This document shows, one piece after another, positions 22,048-33,091 of a DNA stretch of 64,000 bases. The stretch is from NCBI RefSeq assembly GCF_018294505.1, contig NC_057796.1, positions 191,626,239-191,690,238 on the forward strand, read 5' to 3'. Every line of letters starts with the position of its first letter. Positions within the stretch are counted from its first letter, which is position 1. The notes under the pieces were generated by a model. It did no database searches. It was not told the origin of the DNA and saw only the letters and a program-made list of their open reading frames with translations. The translations under genes and the position numbers were made by a program. This DNA comes from Triticum aestivum. Lineage: Eukaryota > Streptophyta > Magnoliopsida > Poales > Poaceae.

Positions 22048-24862
22048 ATCTATTCTCGTTTTTATGCCTAGCTAGGGGCGTTAAACGATAGCGCTTGTTG
22101 GGAGGCAACCCAATTTTATTTTTATTCCTTGCTTTTTGTTCCTGTTTAGTAATAAATAATTCATCTAGCCTTTGGTTAGATTTGGTTTTATGTTTTAATT
22201 AGTGTTTGTGCCAAGTTAAACCTATAGGATCTTCTTGGATAACAATTATTTGATCTTGCTGAAAAAGTCAGAAACTTTCTGCTCATGAAAACAATTGTTA
22301 AATATCACCAGAAAGTGATAAATACTGATTCCAATTGCAGTAGATCAATAAACTAATTATCTAGGTCTTCCTGTTCTGGTAGATTTTTCTGAGATACAAA
22401 AGTTTGCGTTTGTTACAGATTACTACAGACTGTTCTGTTTTTGACAGATTCTGTTTTTCGTGTGTTGTTTGCTTATTTGGATGAATCTATGGCTAGTATC
22501 GGGGGGTATGAACCATAGAGAAGTTGGAATACAGTAGGTTTAACACCAATATAAATAAATAATGAGTTCATTACAGTACTTTATTGTGGTGGTTTGTTTA
22601 CTTGCACTAACGGAGCTCATGAGATTTTCTGTTGAGTTTTGTGTTGTGAAGTTTTCAAGTTTTGGGTAAAGATTTGATGGATTATGGAATAAGGAGTGGC
22701 AAGAGCCTAAGCTTGGGGATGCCCAAGGCACCCCAAGGTAAAATTCAAGCACAACCAAAAGCCTAAGCTTGGGGATGCCCCGGAAGGCATCCCCTTTTTC
22801 GTCTTCGTCCATCGGTAACTTTACTTGAGGCTATATTTTTATTCACCACATGATATGTGTTTTGCTTGGAGCGTCTTGTATGATTTGAGTCTATTCTTTT
22901 TAGTTTACCACAATCATCCTTGCTGTACACACCTTTTGGAGAGACACACATTAATCGGAATTTATTAGAATACTCTATGTGCTTCACTTATATCTTTTGA
23001 GCTATATAATTTTGCTCTAGTGCTTCACTTATATCTTTTTAAAGCACGGTGGTGGTTTTATTTTATAGAAATTATTGATCTCTCATGCTTCACTTATATT
23101 ATTTTGAGGGTCCTTTAGAACAACACGGTAATTTACTTTGGCTATAAAATTAGTCCTAATATGATAGGCATCCAAGATGGGTATAATAAAAACTTTCATA
23201 TAGAGTGCATTGAATACTATGAGTAGTTTGATACTTGATGATTGTTTTGAGATATGAAGATGGTGATATTAAAGGTGTGCTAGTTGAGTAATTGTGAATT
23301 TGAGAAATACTTGTCTTAGAGTTTGCAAGTCCCGTAGCATGCACGTATGGTAACCGTTGTGTAACAAATTTGAAACATGAGGTGTTCTTTGATTGTCATC
23401 CTTATGAGTGGCGGTCGGGGACGAGCGATGGTCTTTTCCTACCAATCTATCCCCCTAGGAGCATGCACGTAGTGCTTGGTTTTTGATGACTTGTAGATTT
23501 TTGCAATAAGTATGTGAGTTCTTTATGACTAATGTTGAGTCCATGGATTATACGCACTCTCACCCTTCCATCATTGCTAGCCTCTTCGGTACCATGCATT
23601 GCCCTTTCTCACCTTGAGAGTTGGTGCAAACTTCGCCGGTGCATCCAAACCCCGTGATATGATACGCTCTATCACAAATAAACCTCCTTATATCTTCCTC
23701 AAAACAGCCACCATACCTACCTATTATGGCATTTCCATAGCCATTCCGAGATATATTGCCATGCAACTTTCCACTGTTTCATTTATTATGACACGCTTCA
23801 TCATTGTCATATTGCCTTGCATGATCATGTAGTTGACATCGTATTTGTGGCAAAGCCACCATGCATAATTCATCATACATGTCACTCTTGATTCATTGCC
23901 CATCCCGGTACACCGCCGGAGGCATCCATGTAGAGTCATATTTTGTTCTAGTATCGAGTTGTATTTTTTGAGTTGTAAATAAATAGAAGTGTGATGATCA
24001 TCATTATTAGAGCATTTTCCCGAAAAAAATAAAAAAAGGGAAGGCCAAAAAAAAGAAAGGCCCAAAAATAGAAAAATAAGAAAAAATAAAAGGGACAATG
24101 TTACTATCCTTTTCCACACTTGTGCTTCAAAGTAGCACCATGATCTTTATGATAGAGAGTCTCTTATTTTGTCACTTTCATATACTAGTGGGAATTTTCA
24201 TTATAGAACTTGGCTTGTATATTCCAACAATGGGCTTCCTCAAATGCCCTAGGTCTTCGATAGCAAGCAAGTTGGATGCACACCCACTTAGTTTCTTTTG
24301 TTGAGCTTTCATACATTTATAGCTCTAGTGCATCCGTTGCATGGCAATCCCTACTCCTTGCATTGACATCAATTGATGGGCATCTCCCTAGCCCGTTGAT
24401 TAGCCGCGTCAATGTGAGACTTTCTCATTGTTTGTCTTCTTCACACAACCCCCATCATTATATTCTATTCCACCCATAGTGCTATGTCCATGGCTCATGC
24501 TCATGTATTGCGTGAAGGTTGAAAAAGTTTGAGATTACTAAAGTATGAAACAATTGCTTGGCTTGTCATTGGGGTTGTGCATGATGAGAGCATTCTTGTG
24601 TGACGAAAATGGAGCCTGACCAAACTATATGATTTTGTAGGGATGAACTTTCTTTGCCATGTTATTTTGAGAAGACATGATTGCTTAGTTGGTATGCTTG
24701 AAGTATTATTATTATTTTTATGCCAATATTAAACTTTTATCTTGAATCTTTCGGATCTGAACATTAATGCCACAATAAAGAAAATTACATAGAAAATTAT
24801 GTTAGGAAGCATTCCACATCAAAAATTCCGTTTTTATCATTTACCTACTCGAGGACGAGAAT
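22048..24862 (+). other. Element C non-coding 3' internal region (no pol)
   Basis: About 2.8 kb of AT-rich sequence. It opens with TAGGGGCGTTAAACGATAGC and GGGAGGCAACCCAA, sequence usual after the last ORF of Athila-like elements. Two extra polypurine-like copies (GCCTAAGCTTGGGGATGCCC) lie at about 22706-22725 and 22761-22780. Scattered frames of fewer than about 130 codons show no RT, RNase H or integrase motif, nor an env-like coding frame. Confidence 0.65.
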
Positions 24863-24882
24863 GAATTAAGCTTGGGGATGCT
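24863..24882 (+). other. Polypurine tract of element C
   Basis: GAATTAAGCTTGGGGATGCT directly precedes the 3' LTR. It is the plus-strand DNA priming site in this element group. Confidence 0.8.
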
Positions 24883-26468
24883 TGATACGTCTCCAATGTA
24901 TCTATAATTTTTTATTGTTCCATGCTATTATATTATCTGTTTTGGATGTTTAATGGGCTTTATTATACACTTTTATATTATGTTTGGGACTAACCTACTA
25001 ACCAAAGGCCCAGTGCAAATTGCTGTTTTTTTTGCCTATTTCAGTGTTTCACACAAAAGGAATATCAAACGGAATCCAAACGGAATGAAACCTTCGGGAG
25101 AGTCGTTTTTGGAACAAACACAATCCAGGAGACTTGGAGTGGACGTCAACGAAGCAACGAGGCGGCCACGAGGTAGGAGGGCGCGCCCAGGGGGGTAGGC
25201 GCGTCGCCCACCCTCGTGGGCCCCTCGTGGCTCCAACGACCTACTTCTTTCGCCTATATATACTCATATACCCCGAAAACATCCAGGAGCACCACAAAAC
25301 CCTATTTCCACCGCCGCAACCTTCTGTACCCGTGAGATCCCATCTTGGGGCCTTTTTCGAAGCTCTGCTGGAGGAGGAATCGATCATGGAGGGCTTCTAC
25401 ATCAACACCACGGCCTCTCTGATGATGTGTGAGTAGTTTACCACAGACCTTTGGGTCCATAGTTATTAGCTAGATGGCTTCTTATCTCTCTTTGGATCTC
25501 AATACAAAGTTCTCCTCGACTTTCTTGGAGAACTATTCGATGTAATAACTTTTTGCGGTGTGTTTGTCGAGATCCGATGAATTGTGGGTTTATGATCAAG
25601 TTTATCTATGAACAATATTTGAATCTTTTCTGAATTCTTATATGCATGATTTGATATCTTTGCAAGTCTCTTCAAATTATCAGTTTGGTTTGGCCTTCTA
25701 GATTGATCTTTCTTGCTATGGGAGAAGTGCTTAGCTTTGGGTTCAATCTTGCGGTGCTCGATGCCAGTGACAGCAGGGGAAACGACACGTATTGTATTGT
25801 TGCCATCGAGGATAAAAAGATGGGGTTTATATCATATTGCATGAGTTTATCCCTCTACATCATGTCATCTTACTTAAAGCATTACTCTGTTCTTATGAAC
25901 TTAATACTCTAGATGCATGCTAGATAGCGGTTGATGTGTGGAGTAATAGTAGTAGATGCAGAATCGTTTCGTTCTACTTGTCACGGACGTGATGCCTATA
26001 TACATGATCTTGCTTAGATATTCTCATAACTATGCGCTTTTCTATCAATTGCTTGACTGTAATTTGTTCACCCACCGTAGAATTTGCTATCTTGAGAGAA
26101 GCCACTATTGAAACCTATGGCCCACGGGTCTATTTTCCATCATATTAATCTCCCGTCAACTAGCTATTTCTTTCGCCGTTTATTTTGCATTCTTTACTTT
26201 TCAATCTATACAACAAAAATACAAAAATATTTATCTTATTATCTCTATCAGATCTCACTTTTGCAAGTGGCCGTGAAGGGATTGACAACCCCTTTATCGC
26301 GTTGGTTGCAAGGTTCTTAATTGTTTGTGTAGGTACTAGGCGACTTGCGTGTATCCTCCTATTGGATTGATACCTTGATTCTCAAAAACTGAGGGAAATA
26401 CTTACGCTACTTTGCTACATCACCCTTTCCTCTTCAAGGGAAAACCAACGCATGCTCAAGAGGTAGCA
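24883..26468 (+). repeat. 3' LTR of element C
   Basis: 1586 bp, same start and end as the 5' LTR, then the CCTTT duplication. Confidence 0.93.
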
Positions 26469-26473
26469 CCTTT

Positions 26474-26896
26474 GCCACACAGTTTCTTCTATGGACCATG
26501 TGTTGCATTCAATAATGCAAACGATTTAACGGAAAAAATTGTGTGTGATGTACCTATGAACGGAAACGTTTTCCTTGGAGCGTCTGTGTGGGATGTACAT
26601 AAGAACGGAAACGTTTAGCGGGGACTGACTGTGTGGGATGTACTTGCGACCGGAAACAATTTCGCCTGTATAATTGTATTTTTTAGCTCTACTGTACGTA
26701 TTTCCGTATTTGAGCGCTCGCCGGTCGCACATGACCTCATTTTGCCGAGCGTGTGTGCCGGGAGGGCATATCCCCGATGGTTTCTGGGTCGTGTGGGAAG
26801 GACCCCCCTATCGTCGTCACTCACTAGGCGACGGTTCCAAATGTCGTCGCGGAAAGGGGTTAAAAACCATTTGTATAGCACCGACGCGTACCAGTG
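26474..26896. repeat. Right subterminal region of the CACTA element
   Basis: Repeated GTGTGGGATGTAC and GAACGGAAACG motifs (near 26540, 26588, 26632) mirror the left-end vocabulary. It ends in GCGTACCAGTG, the inverted CACTG terminus, and is followed by CAG. Confidence 0.65.
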
Positions 26897-26899
26897 CAG

Positions 26900-27623
26900 G
26901 GCGATGCGCCGCCGGATGAACTCCCTCGCCACCATCGGAGCCGTCACCCCGGTCTTCTTGAACTTGGTCAGCTGGACCAAACATGGTCGAGCCGACGGTC
27001 GACGAGCTTCACGTGTCCCCAACCGGAGCTGGGCTCAGCTGGCACTCGCGGGAGTAGGAGCAGGGGCTGAGCGTGCCGGCGTCCACATACACCCACTACT
27101 TCCGGAATCCCCTCACATCAGGGCAGAGCGTAAATTCGATGCCTGAGCCAGCTGTCGCCAACACGGCCTGGAATGCCACGCATCCCAAGCATTGGTGGGC
27201 GTCGACCTGGTGGAGCGAGAAGAAATGGCGGAATAAGGCGACAGATGGAACAATGCCCACCATAGCCTTGCATAGGAAGGCGAAAACGACAAGGAGGATG
27301 ATGGACCGGGGGTCCAGATGCAGTGCCTGGATCTGGTAATGTGAAATTATGGCATTGAAGAAATCAGAGAAAGGGGGAACCAGGCCAGCCAGGAGAGCAT
27401 GAAGATGGCTGGGGATCTTAGTGGCTTCCATGTGGATCATAGCCCGGGAGGCGGGCCAAGCCGTCGTCGCCTTCCACTCATTGGAATCGGCGGCCAGGGC
27501 CGGCCGGACCTTAGCCAACCCCTCTTGATTGATCACCGTCGATCGATCAAGAGCGGGCTCCAAGACCGGCCGGGGTTCGGCCGGAGCGCAGGCCTTCCCC
27601 TTCTTCATCGACCTCGGGGCCAT
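26900..27623 (-). pseudogene. Element D antisense gene, N-terminal PF04195-type part
   Basis: Minus-strand frame starting at 27623 (MAPRSMKKGKACAPAEPRPV). The core LVPPFSDFFNAIISHYQIQA, then LHLDPRSIILLVVFAFLCKA, then VPSVALFRHFFSLHQ is the arrangement typical of the N-terminal domain of plant 'putative gypsy type transposon' proteins (PF04195). The frame stops at 27096 and the protein is picked up again near 27022 in another register, reaching the codons for APMVAREFIRRRIA just before the CACTA insertion. It continues at 9283. It lies between the lost pol position and the 3' LTR, on the opposite strand to the element. Confidence 0.72.
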
Positions 27624-27899
27624 GGCGGCAAGGGAGGATTGGCGCCGGTGTCGAGTCTGGGAGAAGAGCTGCGAGTTCGCATGAAAGAGGAGGAGTCAAG
27701 GGCGAGCACGACGGGCAACGATGGCAAAGCTGCGCTAGCAACATGGGGCCGCCAAGCCTAGCAGTTATCGAGGCTGCATGGGGAAGTGGGGGCGCCCACG
27801 TCCCATCAATCGCCACGTGTCGATCGAGGCCGCAGGCGGTTGTGGCCCGCGGCGCCTTGCCCCTTCCCCTTGGCTTCGCCTCAAAGCCAAGTCCGAGCG
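27624..27899. other. Element D region upstream of the antisense gene
   Basis: GC-rich sequence between the antisense start codon and the polypurine tract. It should hold the antisense promoter. I see no clear TATA box and no other gene. Confidence 0.4.
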
Positions 27900-27903
27900 C
27901 GCC

Positions 27904-27919
27904 TTGGGCCTGGGGGCTA
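27904..27919 (+). other. Polypurine tract of element D
   Basis: GGGCCTGGGGGCTAC lies directly before the TGTCGG start of the 3' LTR. It marks this copy as the 3' LTR of a plus-strand element. Confidence 0.75.
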
Positions 27920-28807
27920 CTGTCGGCGTTCTGGAAACAAGGGTACCTAGACTTGCCTGCCTGCGGCCCATGGCGTGGCTCCATCGACGGCCTGGTACGG
28001 CCCACCTTCAACTTCAGCAACTCAAGACCCTCGCGAGGGGCCAAGCCTCGTGAGGCGGACGACGCCAAGACCTCCAGAAGGAGCGGCCTCCTCAGGCTGG
28101 CTCTGGAGGAGCGGAGATTTCTATGCAAGCCCTCACCTCGTGAGGTTCGGATGACGCAAGCCATGACGACCAGGGCCAGGCGGGCGCCAGCGGGCACAGT
28201 GCAGCAGTTTTCTCTTCGGTGCTAAAGAGGCAAGCGCAGGCGCAAAGTCCCGAGGAATGAGCCAAAGGTTTCCATTTCCATGCAACAATACCAAGACCGC
28301 CAGGACGATAGGAAGGAGGTCATCGCCGAGCCCACCACAGCGTCACGACCAGAAGCTTTTCAGGTGTAGACCACCTTTTGTCAGGATAAGATGTACTAGT
28401 TGTCTCCCTTCGAAATTGGCCGTTGTGGGATCCCTTCCCACCTTTATTTGGGAAGAGGACCAAGGCCTCTATAAATAGGGCAGCACCAGCACCGTAGAGA
28501 GGGATTGGATCCATTCCATCCGCACCCTCACCAGCTCACACAAACACAAGAACACACCTCCTGAGGTTATTGAGCCACTGTACTAGTTCATCCTCAGCCC
28601 GCCTCGAGGCTAATCCAGCACAAAGCAGGAGTAGGGTTTTACACCGCAAGGTGGCCCGAACCTGGGTAAACTGCCTTGTCCCCTTTACTTCCAGTTCTTC
28701 GAGCTAGGCCGTGGGATCGATGACTTGGCAGACTGGGGAGGTTGAGTTCTTTGCACGCACCCCAGAGTTTGAATCTATCAAGGATCTACGGAGCCCGGAA
28801 TCCGACA
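27920..28807 (+). repeat. 3' LTR of element D
   Basis: Aligns with 3608-4494 from TGTCGGCGTTCTGG to GGAATCCGACA. The antisense gene of element A begins again directly after it. Confidence 0.88.
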
Positions 28808-29626
28808 TCTGCGGCAGCGATCTTGGCGGCCTCCTCAGCAGCATCTTTTCCAATGCTGGCAACCTCCTCCAACAACTCGGGCTCCTCGGACGACGAAACT
28901 GTGAGCAAGAACAACGAGCAAAGATAAGGATGCAGAAACCTTGGAAGATCAGAAACTTGGGACAAAATGATGAAGGCGACAGAAGACCGGAAAGACGAGA
29001 AAATTACATGGAGTTGTTTGCCGTGGAAGGGCTTCGGTTTCCCCGACAACATTAGTTGTCGGGTTTTGAACACCGCCCTCTTCCTCCGTGATCATGGCAT
29101 TAGCTTGGACTGGTCCTTCCGTGGAGGCCCTCGCCGGTGATCCCTCAGCTTGGGTATCAGGAAGGGTGGATCCCTCCTGTAGAACCTCGCCCGAAGGAAT
29201 CTCCCCTTCTTCTTTCGCTGGAGATGAGACGTGTTCCTCCGCGCCACCCTTGGCGAAGGAGACCTGTCCCATGCTTCCGTGCCGGGGGCTGGGCTGGGGG
29301 CTTGGCGCAGGATCATTCGTGCTGCTTCCCGCCAAGCCCGTGCCCTCCGAGGGCCCCGACGACTCCACTTGCCTGGGCTGTTTTGAGCGGTGAACGAGGG
29401 TTTCTTCCACCTCTTCTTCCATGTCTAAGGCGGCTAACAAGATTGAATTAGCGAGTCAGCAAATACACAAGACACAAAACGGAAAAGGAAAGTATTTTCC
29501 TTACTCTGAGTCCATGAGCATGGAGCCTAGCACGAACTCCATACGTGGCGGGGGTGCTTGGCTTCTCTTCAGGGTTAGGGGGAGTGCTTCCCGGCAACTT
29601 CAAGTCCTACTGAGGCGCAGGGGGCT
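28808..29626 (-). pseudogene. Element A antisense gene, middle part with intron-like sites
   Basis: Minus-strand coding continues between the Copia element H and the D LTR. Pieces read MEEEVEETLVHRSKQPRQVE, a P/S/E-rich linker (EEGEIPSGEVLQEGSTLPDT) and, near 28808-28900, SSSEEPELLEEVASIGKDAA leading into the coiled coil at 3607. Splice-like sites on this strand appear at about 29440-29510 (donor GTAAGG, acceptor TTGTTAG) and about 28903-29010 (donor GTAATT, acceptor GCTCACAG). The coding blocks they would join are otherwise out of frame with one another. Confidence 0.6.
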
Positions 29627-29631
29627 CCAAC

Positions 29632-30253
29632 TCTTGGGAAACGTAGTAATTTCAAAATTTCTATGCACACGCAAGATCATGCTGATGCATATCAACGAGA
29701 GGGGAGAGTGTTGTCCACGTACCCTTGTAGACCATAAGCGGAAGCGTTATGACAACGCGGTTGATGTAATCGTACGTCTTCGCGATCGACCGATCCTAGT
29801 ACCAAATGTACGGCACCTCCGCGATCTGCACACGTTCAGCTCGGTGATGTCCCACGAACTCACGATCTAGTAGAGCTTCGAGGGAGAGTTCCGTCAGCAT
29901 GACGGCGTGATGACGGTGATGATGAAGTTACCGACGCAGGGCTTCGCCTAAGCACCGCTACGATATGACCGAGGTGGAATATGGTGGAGGGGGGCACTGC
30001 ACACGGCTTGGAACAATCAACTTGTGTGTTCTAGGGTGCCCCCCGCCCCCATATATAACGGAGCAAGGGGGAGGCCGGCCGGCCTTGGTGCGCCCCAAGG
30101 AGAGAGGAGGAATCCTCCTCCTAGTAGGAGTAGGATTCATCCTTTCCTAGTCCTACTAGGGAGGGGAAAGGGGGAAGGAAAGAGAGGGAGAGGGAGAGGG
30201 AAAGAGGGGTTGCGCCCCCTCCCCTAGTCCAATTCAGAATCCCCATGGGAGGG
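29632..30253 (-). repeat. 3' LTR of H, left piece
   Basis: Matches 52303-52926. The first bases are TCTTGGG where the other LTR has TGTTGGG. It ends at CATGGGAGGG, where element G entered. Confidence 0.9.
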
Positions 30254-31429
30254 TGTCGGGGGTTGGGTGCTACATATGCCAATGGATGGCTTATCATGGT
30301 GGGAGCGAGTAGAACGTCGCCGGTGCCTGGAAGCGGGATGAGGCGTAGACACGAACGCCGGCGCACTTTACCCAGGTTCGGGGCTCTCCTAGGAGATAAC
30401 ACCCCTAGTCCTGCTCTGCGGGGTCTCCACACAATCACTAAAGCACTAGTGAGTACAAGGGTGCTCCTCGAGTTGTATGCTAGAGGTAGAAGAAGGCAAG
30501 GCTTGCTCTCTTCTCCCTCTATGTGTGAGTCTAGTTCTAACAGGTTGGGAACCCTTTGCATGGGTGCCTTAGGGGGTTTATATAGGCCTACCCCCAGGGG
30601 TACAATGTTAATCTGGCCGGGTGTAGGACCCAACTGTCAGTGTCTCTGGTCGCCAGCTTCTCCGCCGGCTGCTGGGGCCCGCCGCCTTGTGGGCCCCGCC
30701 GACTGGTCTGGAACGGAGCCGACAGGCTGCCCCCGCCGCCTGCGGGTCTGGTCGGCGGCTGATTACTGTTGGCGCAACGCTAATGATGCATGCTTGGTTA
30801 GGGGAGCGTGGCTACAGTCCTACCGCCTGGTGGGAGATCACTGTAGCCACACCGTGTCTCATCTGGTTAATGGTGCATGGGCCCCGAGGGAGGAACGGGC
30901 CGCCTGTTGGAAGCCGGCCTCGCTCAGGTCCGACTGGTCAGGCTTCCGCCGTCTTCCGAGCTCTCACTGCATTGTAGGGCCCACCGCCTGCAGGCCGTAC
31001 CGACAGGCCGTCGTGGGAACAGGGCTCCGCCTGTCAGGAGTGATGTCAAGGGTGGAGTGGCAACAGTGCTGCGGCGTGCGGAGATCTCTGCCTGTACGGG
31101 GCACTGTGGTCGCGCCTTGCCCTGGGGCGTGGGGGTGATGGGCTACACTGTATTCACATCCTGTCTTGTCTTCTTAATGGGGGCGCAGACTTTGAGGGCG
31201 CCGTGGGCCGACTGCTAGGAGCCGTCCTCTCTAGAGGCCGCCGGCTAGGAGTCGGCCCGTCTTGGTGCCGTCTTCTGGAGCTTGGCTGCCTTCCGGCAGC
31301 CGGCCACTCGGGCCTGCCGGCCACCAGAAGGTGGCGCTTCATTCTGTATGTTTGTGGGGCGCAGCCAACCCAATGTCTTGAAAGGCTCAGGGACTCGGGT
31401 TGGGATACCCGTGGCCCATTACTCCGACA
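30254..31429 (-). repeat. 3' LTR of element G
   Basis: Starts TGTCGGGGGTTGGG and ends ACTCCGACA on the plus strand. Aligned throughout with 44936-46103, with many scattered substitutions and a few small indels. Confidence 0.93.
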
Positions 31430-31445
31430 GTAGTCCCCGAAGCTG
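31430..31445 (-). other. Polypurine tract of element G
   Basis: The reverse complement reads CAGCTTCGGGGACTAC directly before the LTR start, the place of a 3' polypurine tract on the minus strand. Confidence 0.75.
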
Positions 31446-31895
31446 GTGAGGCGTCGCAGCTGAAGAATCGAGCAGCCTCAGCAGTTTCCTCCTCCGAGTG
31501 CTCTGGACGGAAGCTTCATCCCACTGCTGGCGTGCCGCCTGGAGGGAGTCAGCCACGACCAGACGGACTCGTCTGAAAACTTCGAATGCAACGGCGGGAA
31601 CCAGGTGGCGTGCTAGCTAAGCCTCCAGGACTGCCGCCCGTCGTGGGCACGCCACGGGGCATCAGCCAGCCAGGCCAGCCTGCTAGCCCACGTGCGCGAC
31701 GGGACGCGACAGCAGGCTGGGCCCGCCACTACCGGGCCTCGGCACGCGAGCGGATCTGCTGCGGCCGAGGCAGCCGGTTGAGCTTCTTCATGGAGTTACT
31801 GCGCGCAGTAACTCGTGTGGTAAATGCGGGGACGTGGGGTCGTGGGCACAGTTAATCCCACGATCCCATGCCTCGCCCCCTCGGCTTCATAGCCC
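31446..31895. other. Element G, region upstream of the antisense gene
   Basis: GC-rich sequence with no recognised gene. It lies between the polypurine tract and the TATA box at 31902, so it probably contains upstream promoter sequence of the plus-strand gene. Confidence 0.45.
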
Positions 31896-31901
31896 GCCGG
31901 C

Positions 31902-31909
31902 TATAAGTA
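31902..31909 (+). promoter_or_regulatory. TATA box of the antisense gene in G
   Basis: TATAAGTA in the context CCGGCTATAAGTAGGGGGAG, about 200 bp before the ATG at 32112 and in the orientation of the six-exon gene. It is separate from both LTRs, so the gene appears to have its own promoter. Confidence 0.6.
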
Positions 31910-33003
31910 GGGGGAGGAGGGGGAGCGGCGGAGCACGCGCCCCCTCCTGCCCCATCCTCGTCTCCTTCTTCTTCCTCTTGCCGCAGCGCCCCCGAGCTAC
32001 GCCGGAGTGCCGCCGCTGCTCGTCTACGTCGAGCTCTTCCGCCCCGAGCCATCTTGGCCCCGCGCCAATCCCCGGCTCCCCTGCCGAGCCATTTACCTCG
32101 TCGAGCTTCTCATGGCGCGTGAGCGGGGAGGAGATTGGGATAGGTCGAATGTCACCGAGGACCACATCGCCTTTCTCCGTGATACGCGGCGCCTTCCCGG
32201 TGCGGGCTACGTGAAGGCGTGCATGCCTCCTGCGGGGGAGATTTCGCCGGCGCCGGGGGAGGGCGAGCAGGTCGTCTTCTGCTCGCACTCATCCGTGGCT
32301 TTGGCCTGCCGGCGAGCGGCTTTTTCCGCTCGTTCCTCGAGTTCTATCATCTCCAGCCGCATCACATCACGCCCAACACTGTGATGTTGCTTTCTGCCTT
32401 CGTCATAATGTGCGAAGGCTACCTCAGCATCCTCCCCACCATCAAGTTGTGGGCAGCATTCTTTTACACCAAACTGGGCACCTCCGCCAAGGACAAGGCG
32501 GCCCAGTGTGGTGCCTTCATCGCGGTGCGCCGGCCGTCGCCGAAGAATGTCTTCCCCACCATCAAGCCGCCACAGTCGGTCAAGATGTGGCAGCAATCTT
32601 ACTTCTATGTGGAGAATGTCGACCCGGCAGTCGACTTCATCAACCTGCCGGCCTATGCAGCCGGCCCACCGGTTGAGCCTTGGGCCAACTGGGCTACAAG
32701 CCGAAGCCCGTATCAGCAGACGCCGTCGCCGCCATCAACCAACTCCGGGAGCTGACCGATGCCGAAGGCCTCAAGGCATCCGACTTGCTGGTTGCCTTCG
32801 TCGTTCGCCGGGTTCTCCCACTCCAAGGCCGGCCTCACTTGATCAGCCGGATGAGCGGTCATCGTGACCCGTGCTGGCTGAGTACCAAGGAGATGCCGGC
32901 TGCAGAGGTGGCGAACTTGGTGAACGAGATCTTCGACCTCAAGCTGGAGGGGTCCTGGCGGTTCGGCAAGCAGCCGTACTCTCGCGCGGACCCGCCGCCT
33001 GCT

Positions 33004-33091
33004 GTAAGCTCTTTAGTCTTTTCCCTCTTCAGTACTTCATCTTGATTCCGTCTTGTGTATCGATCAGTTGGCCTCTTGCTTTCTGAAATAG
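33004..33091 (+). other. Intron 1 of the G antisense gene
   Basis: Donor GTAAGC, acceptor CTGAAATAG; splicing joins the codons for DPPPA to IFMSEAT in phase 0. Confidence 0.75.

Larger units (their letters stand above)
17822..26468 (+). mobile_element. Element C: Athila-like Gypsy retrotransposon with gag/protease only, inserted in the CACTA element
   Basis: Two LTRs of 1586 bp (17822-19407 and 24883-26468) and a perfect 5-bp target duplication CCTTT (17817-17821 and 26469-26473). The primer site is TGGCGCCGTTGCCGGGGA (near 19419-19436), the tRNA-Asp-type site of Athila relatives. The polypurine tract AAGCTTGGGGATGCT precedes the 3' LTR. Coding capacity is a gag-like coiled coil and an aspartic-protease-like domain. 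There is no reverse transcriptase, RNase H or integrase, so it is non-autonomous. The LTR start TGATACGTCTCCAACGTATC is common in Triticeae (Sabrina/Derami-type names come to mind, unverified). It is disrupted by a solo LTR at 19940-21139. Confidence 0.92.
9287..26896. mobile_element. CACTA-type DNA transposon, no transposase visible, inserted in the antisense gene of D
   Basis: The host minus-strand reading frame breaks at 9286 and resumes at 26897 (…EFIRRRIA on the right, LLRRHSRPMW on the left, which this family has side by side). A 3-bp duplication CAG flanks it (9284-9286 and 26897-26899). The right end is CAGTG, i.e. CACTG inverted; the left end CGCTACTATAGG fits CACTACTATAGG with one change. 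The first 20 or so bases form an imperfect terminal inverted repeat. Both ends carry subterminal repeats sharing GTGTGTGATG and GAAACG-type motifs. These traits fit the CACTA superfamily. Without element C it is about 9 kb. No TNP1/TNP2-like transposase frame is seen, so it would need help in trans. A Mutator-type assignment is the main alternative. Confidence 0.68.
3608..28807 (+). mobile_element. Element D: Gypsy-type LTR retrotransposon lacking pol, inserted in the antisense gene of A
   Basis: Matching LTRs lie at 3608-4494 and 27920-28807 (TGTC...GACA ends). A primer-site-like sequence follows the left one and a polypurine tract (TGGGGGCTAC) precedes the right one. Internal sequence includes a gag-like GC-rich stretch, an assembly gap, and a minus-strand PF04195/coiled-coil gene split by the CACTA transposon. 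Flanks TCCGT (3603-3607) and TCTGC (28808-28812) match at 3 of 5 bases, the differences being C/T transitions, so the target duplication is plausible but decayed. The strongest proof of the boundaries is that the antisense gene of A resumes on both sides. Confidence 0.82.

Noticed and set aside
30160..30215. Purine-rich (GA) run as a separate feature
   Set aside because: It is part of the H LTR and occurs at the same place in the other copy (52850-52885).
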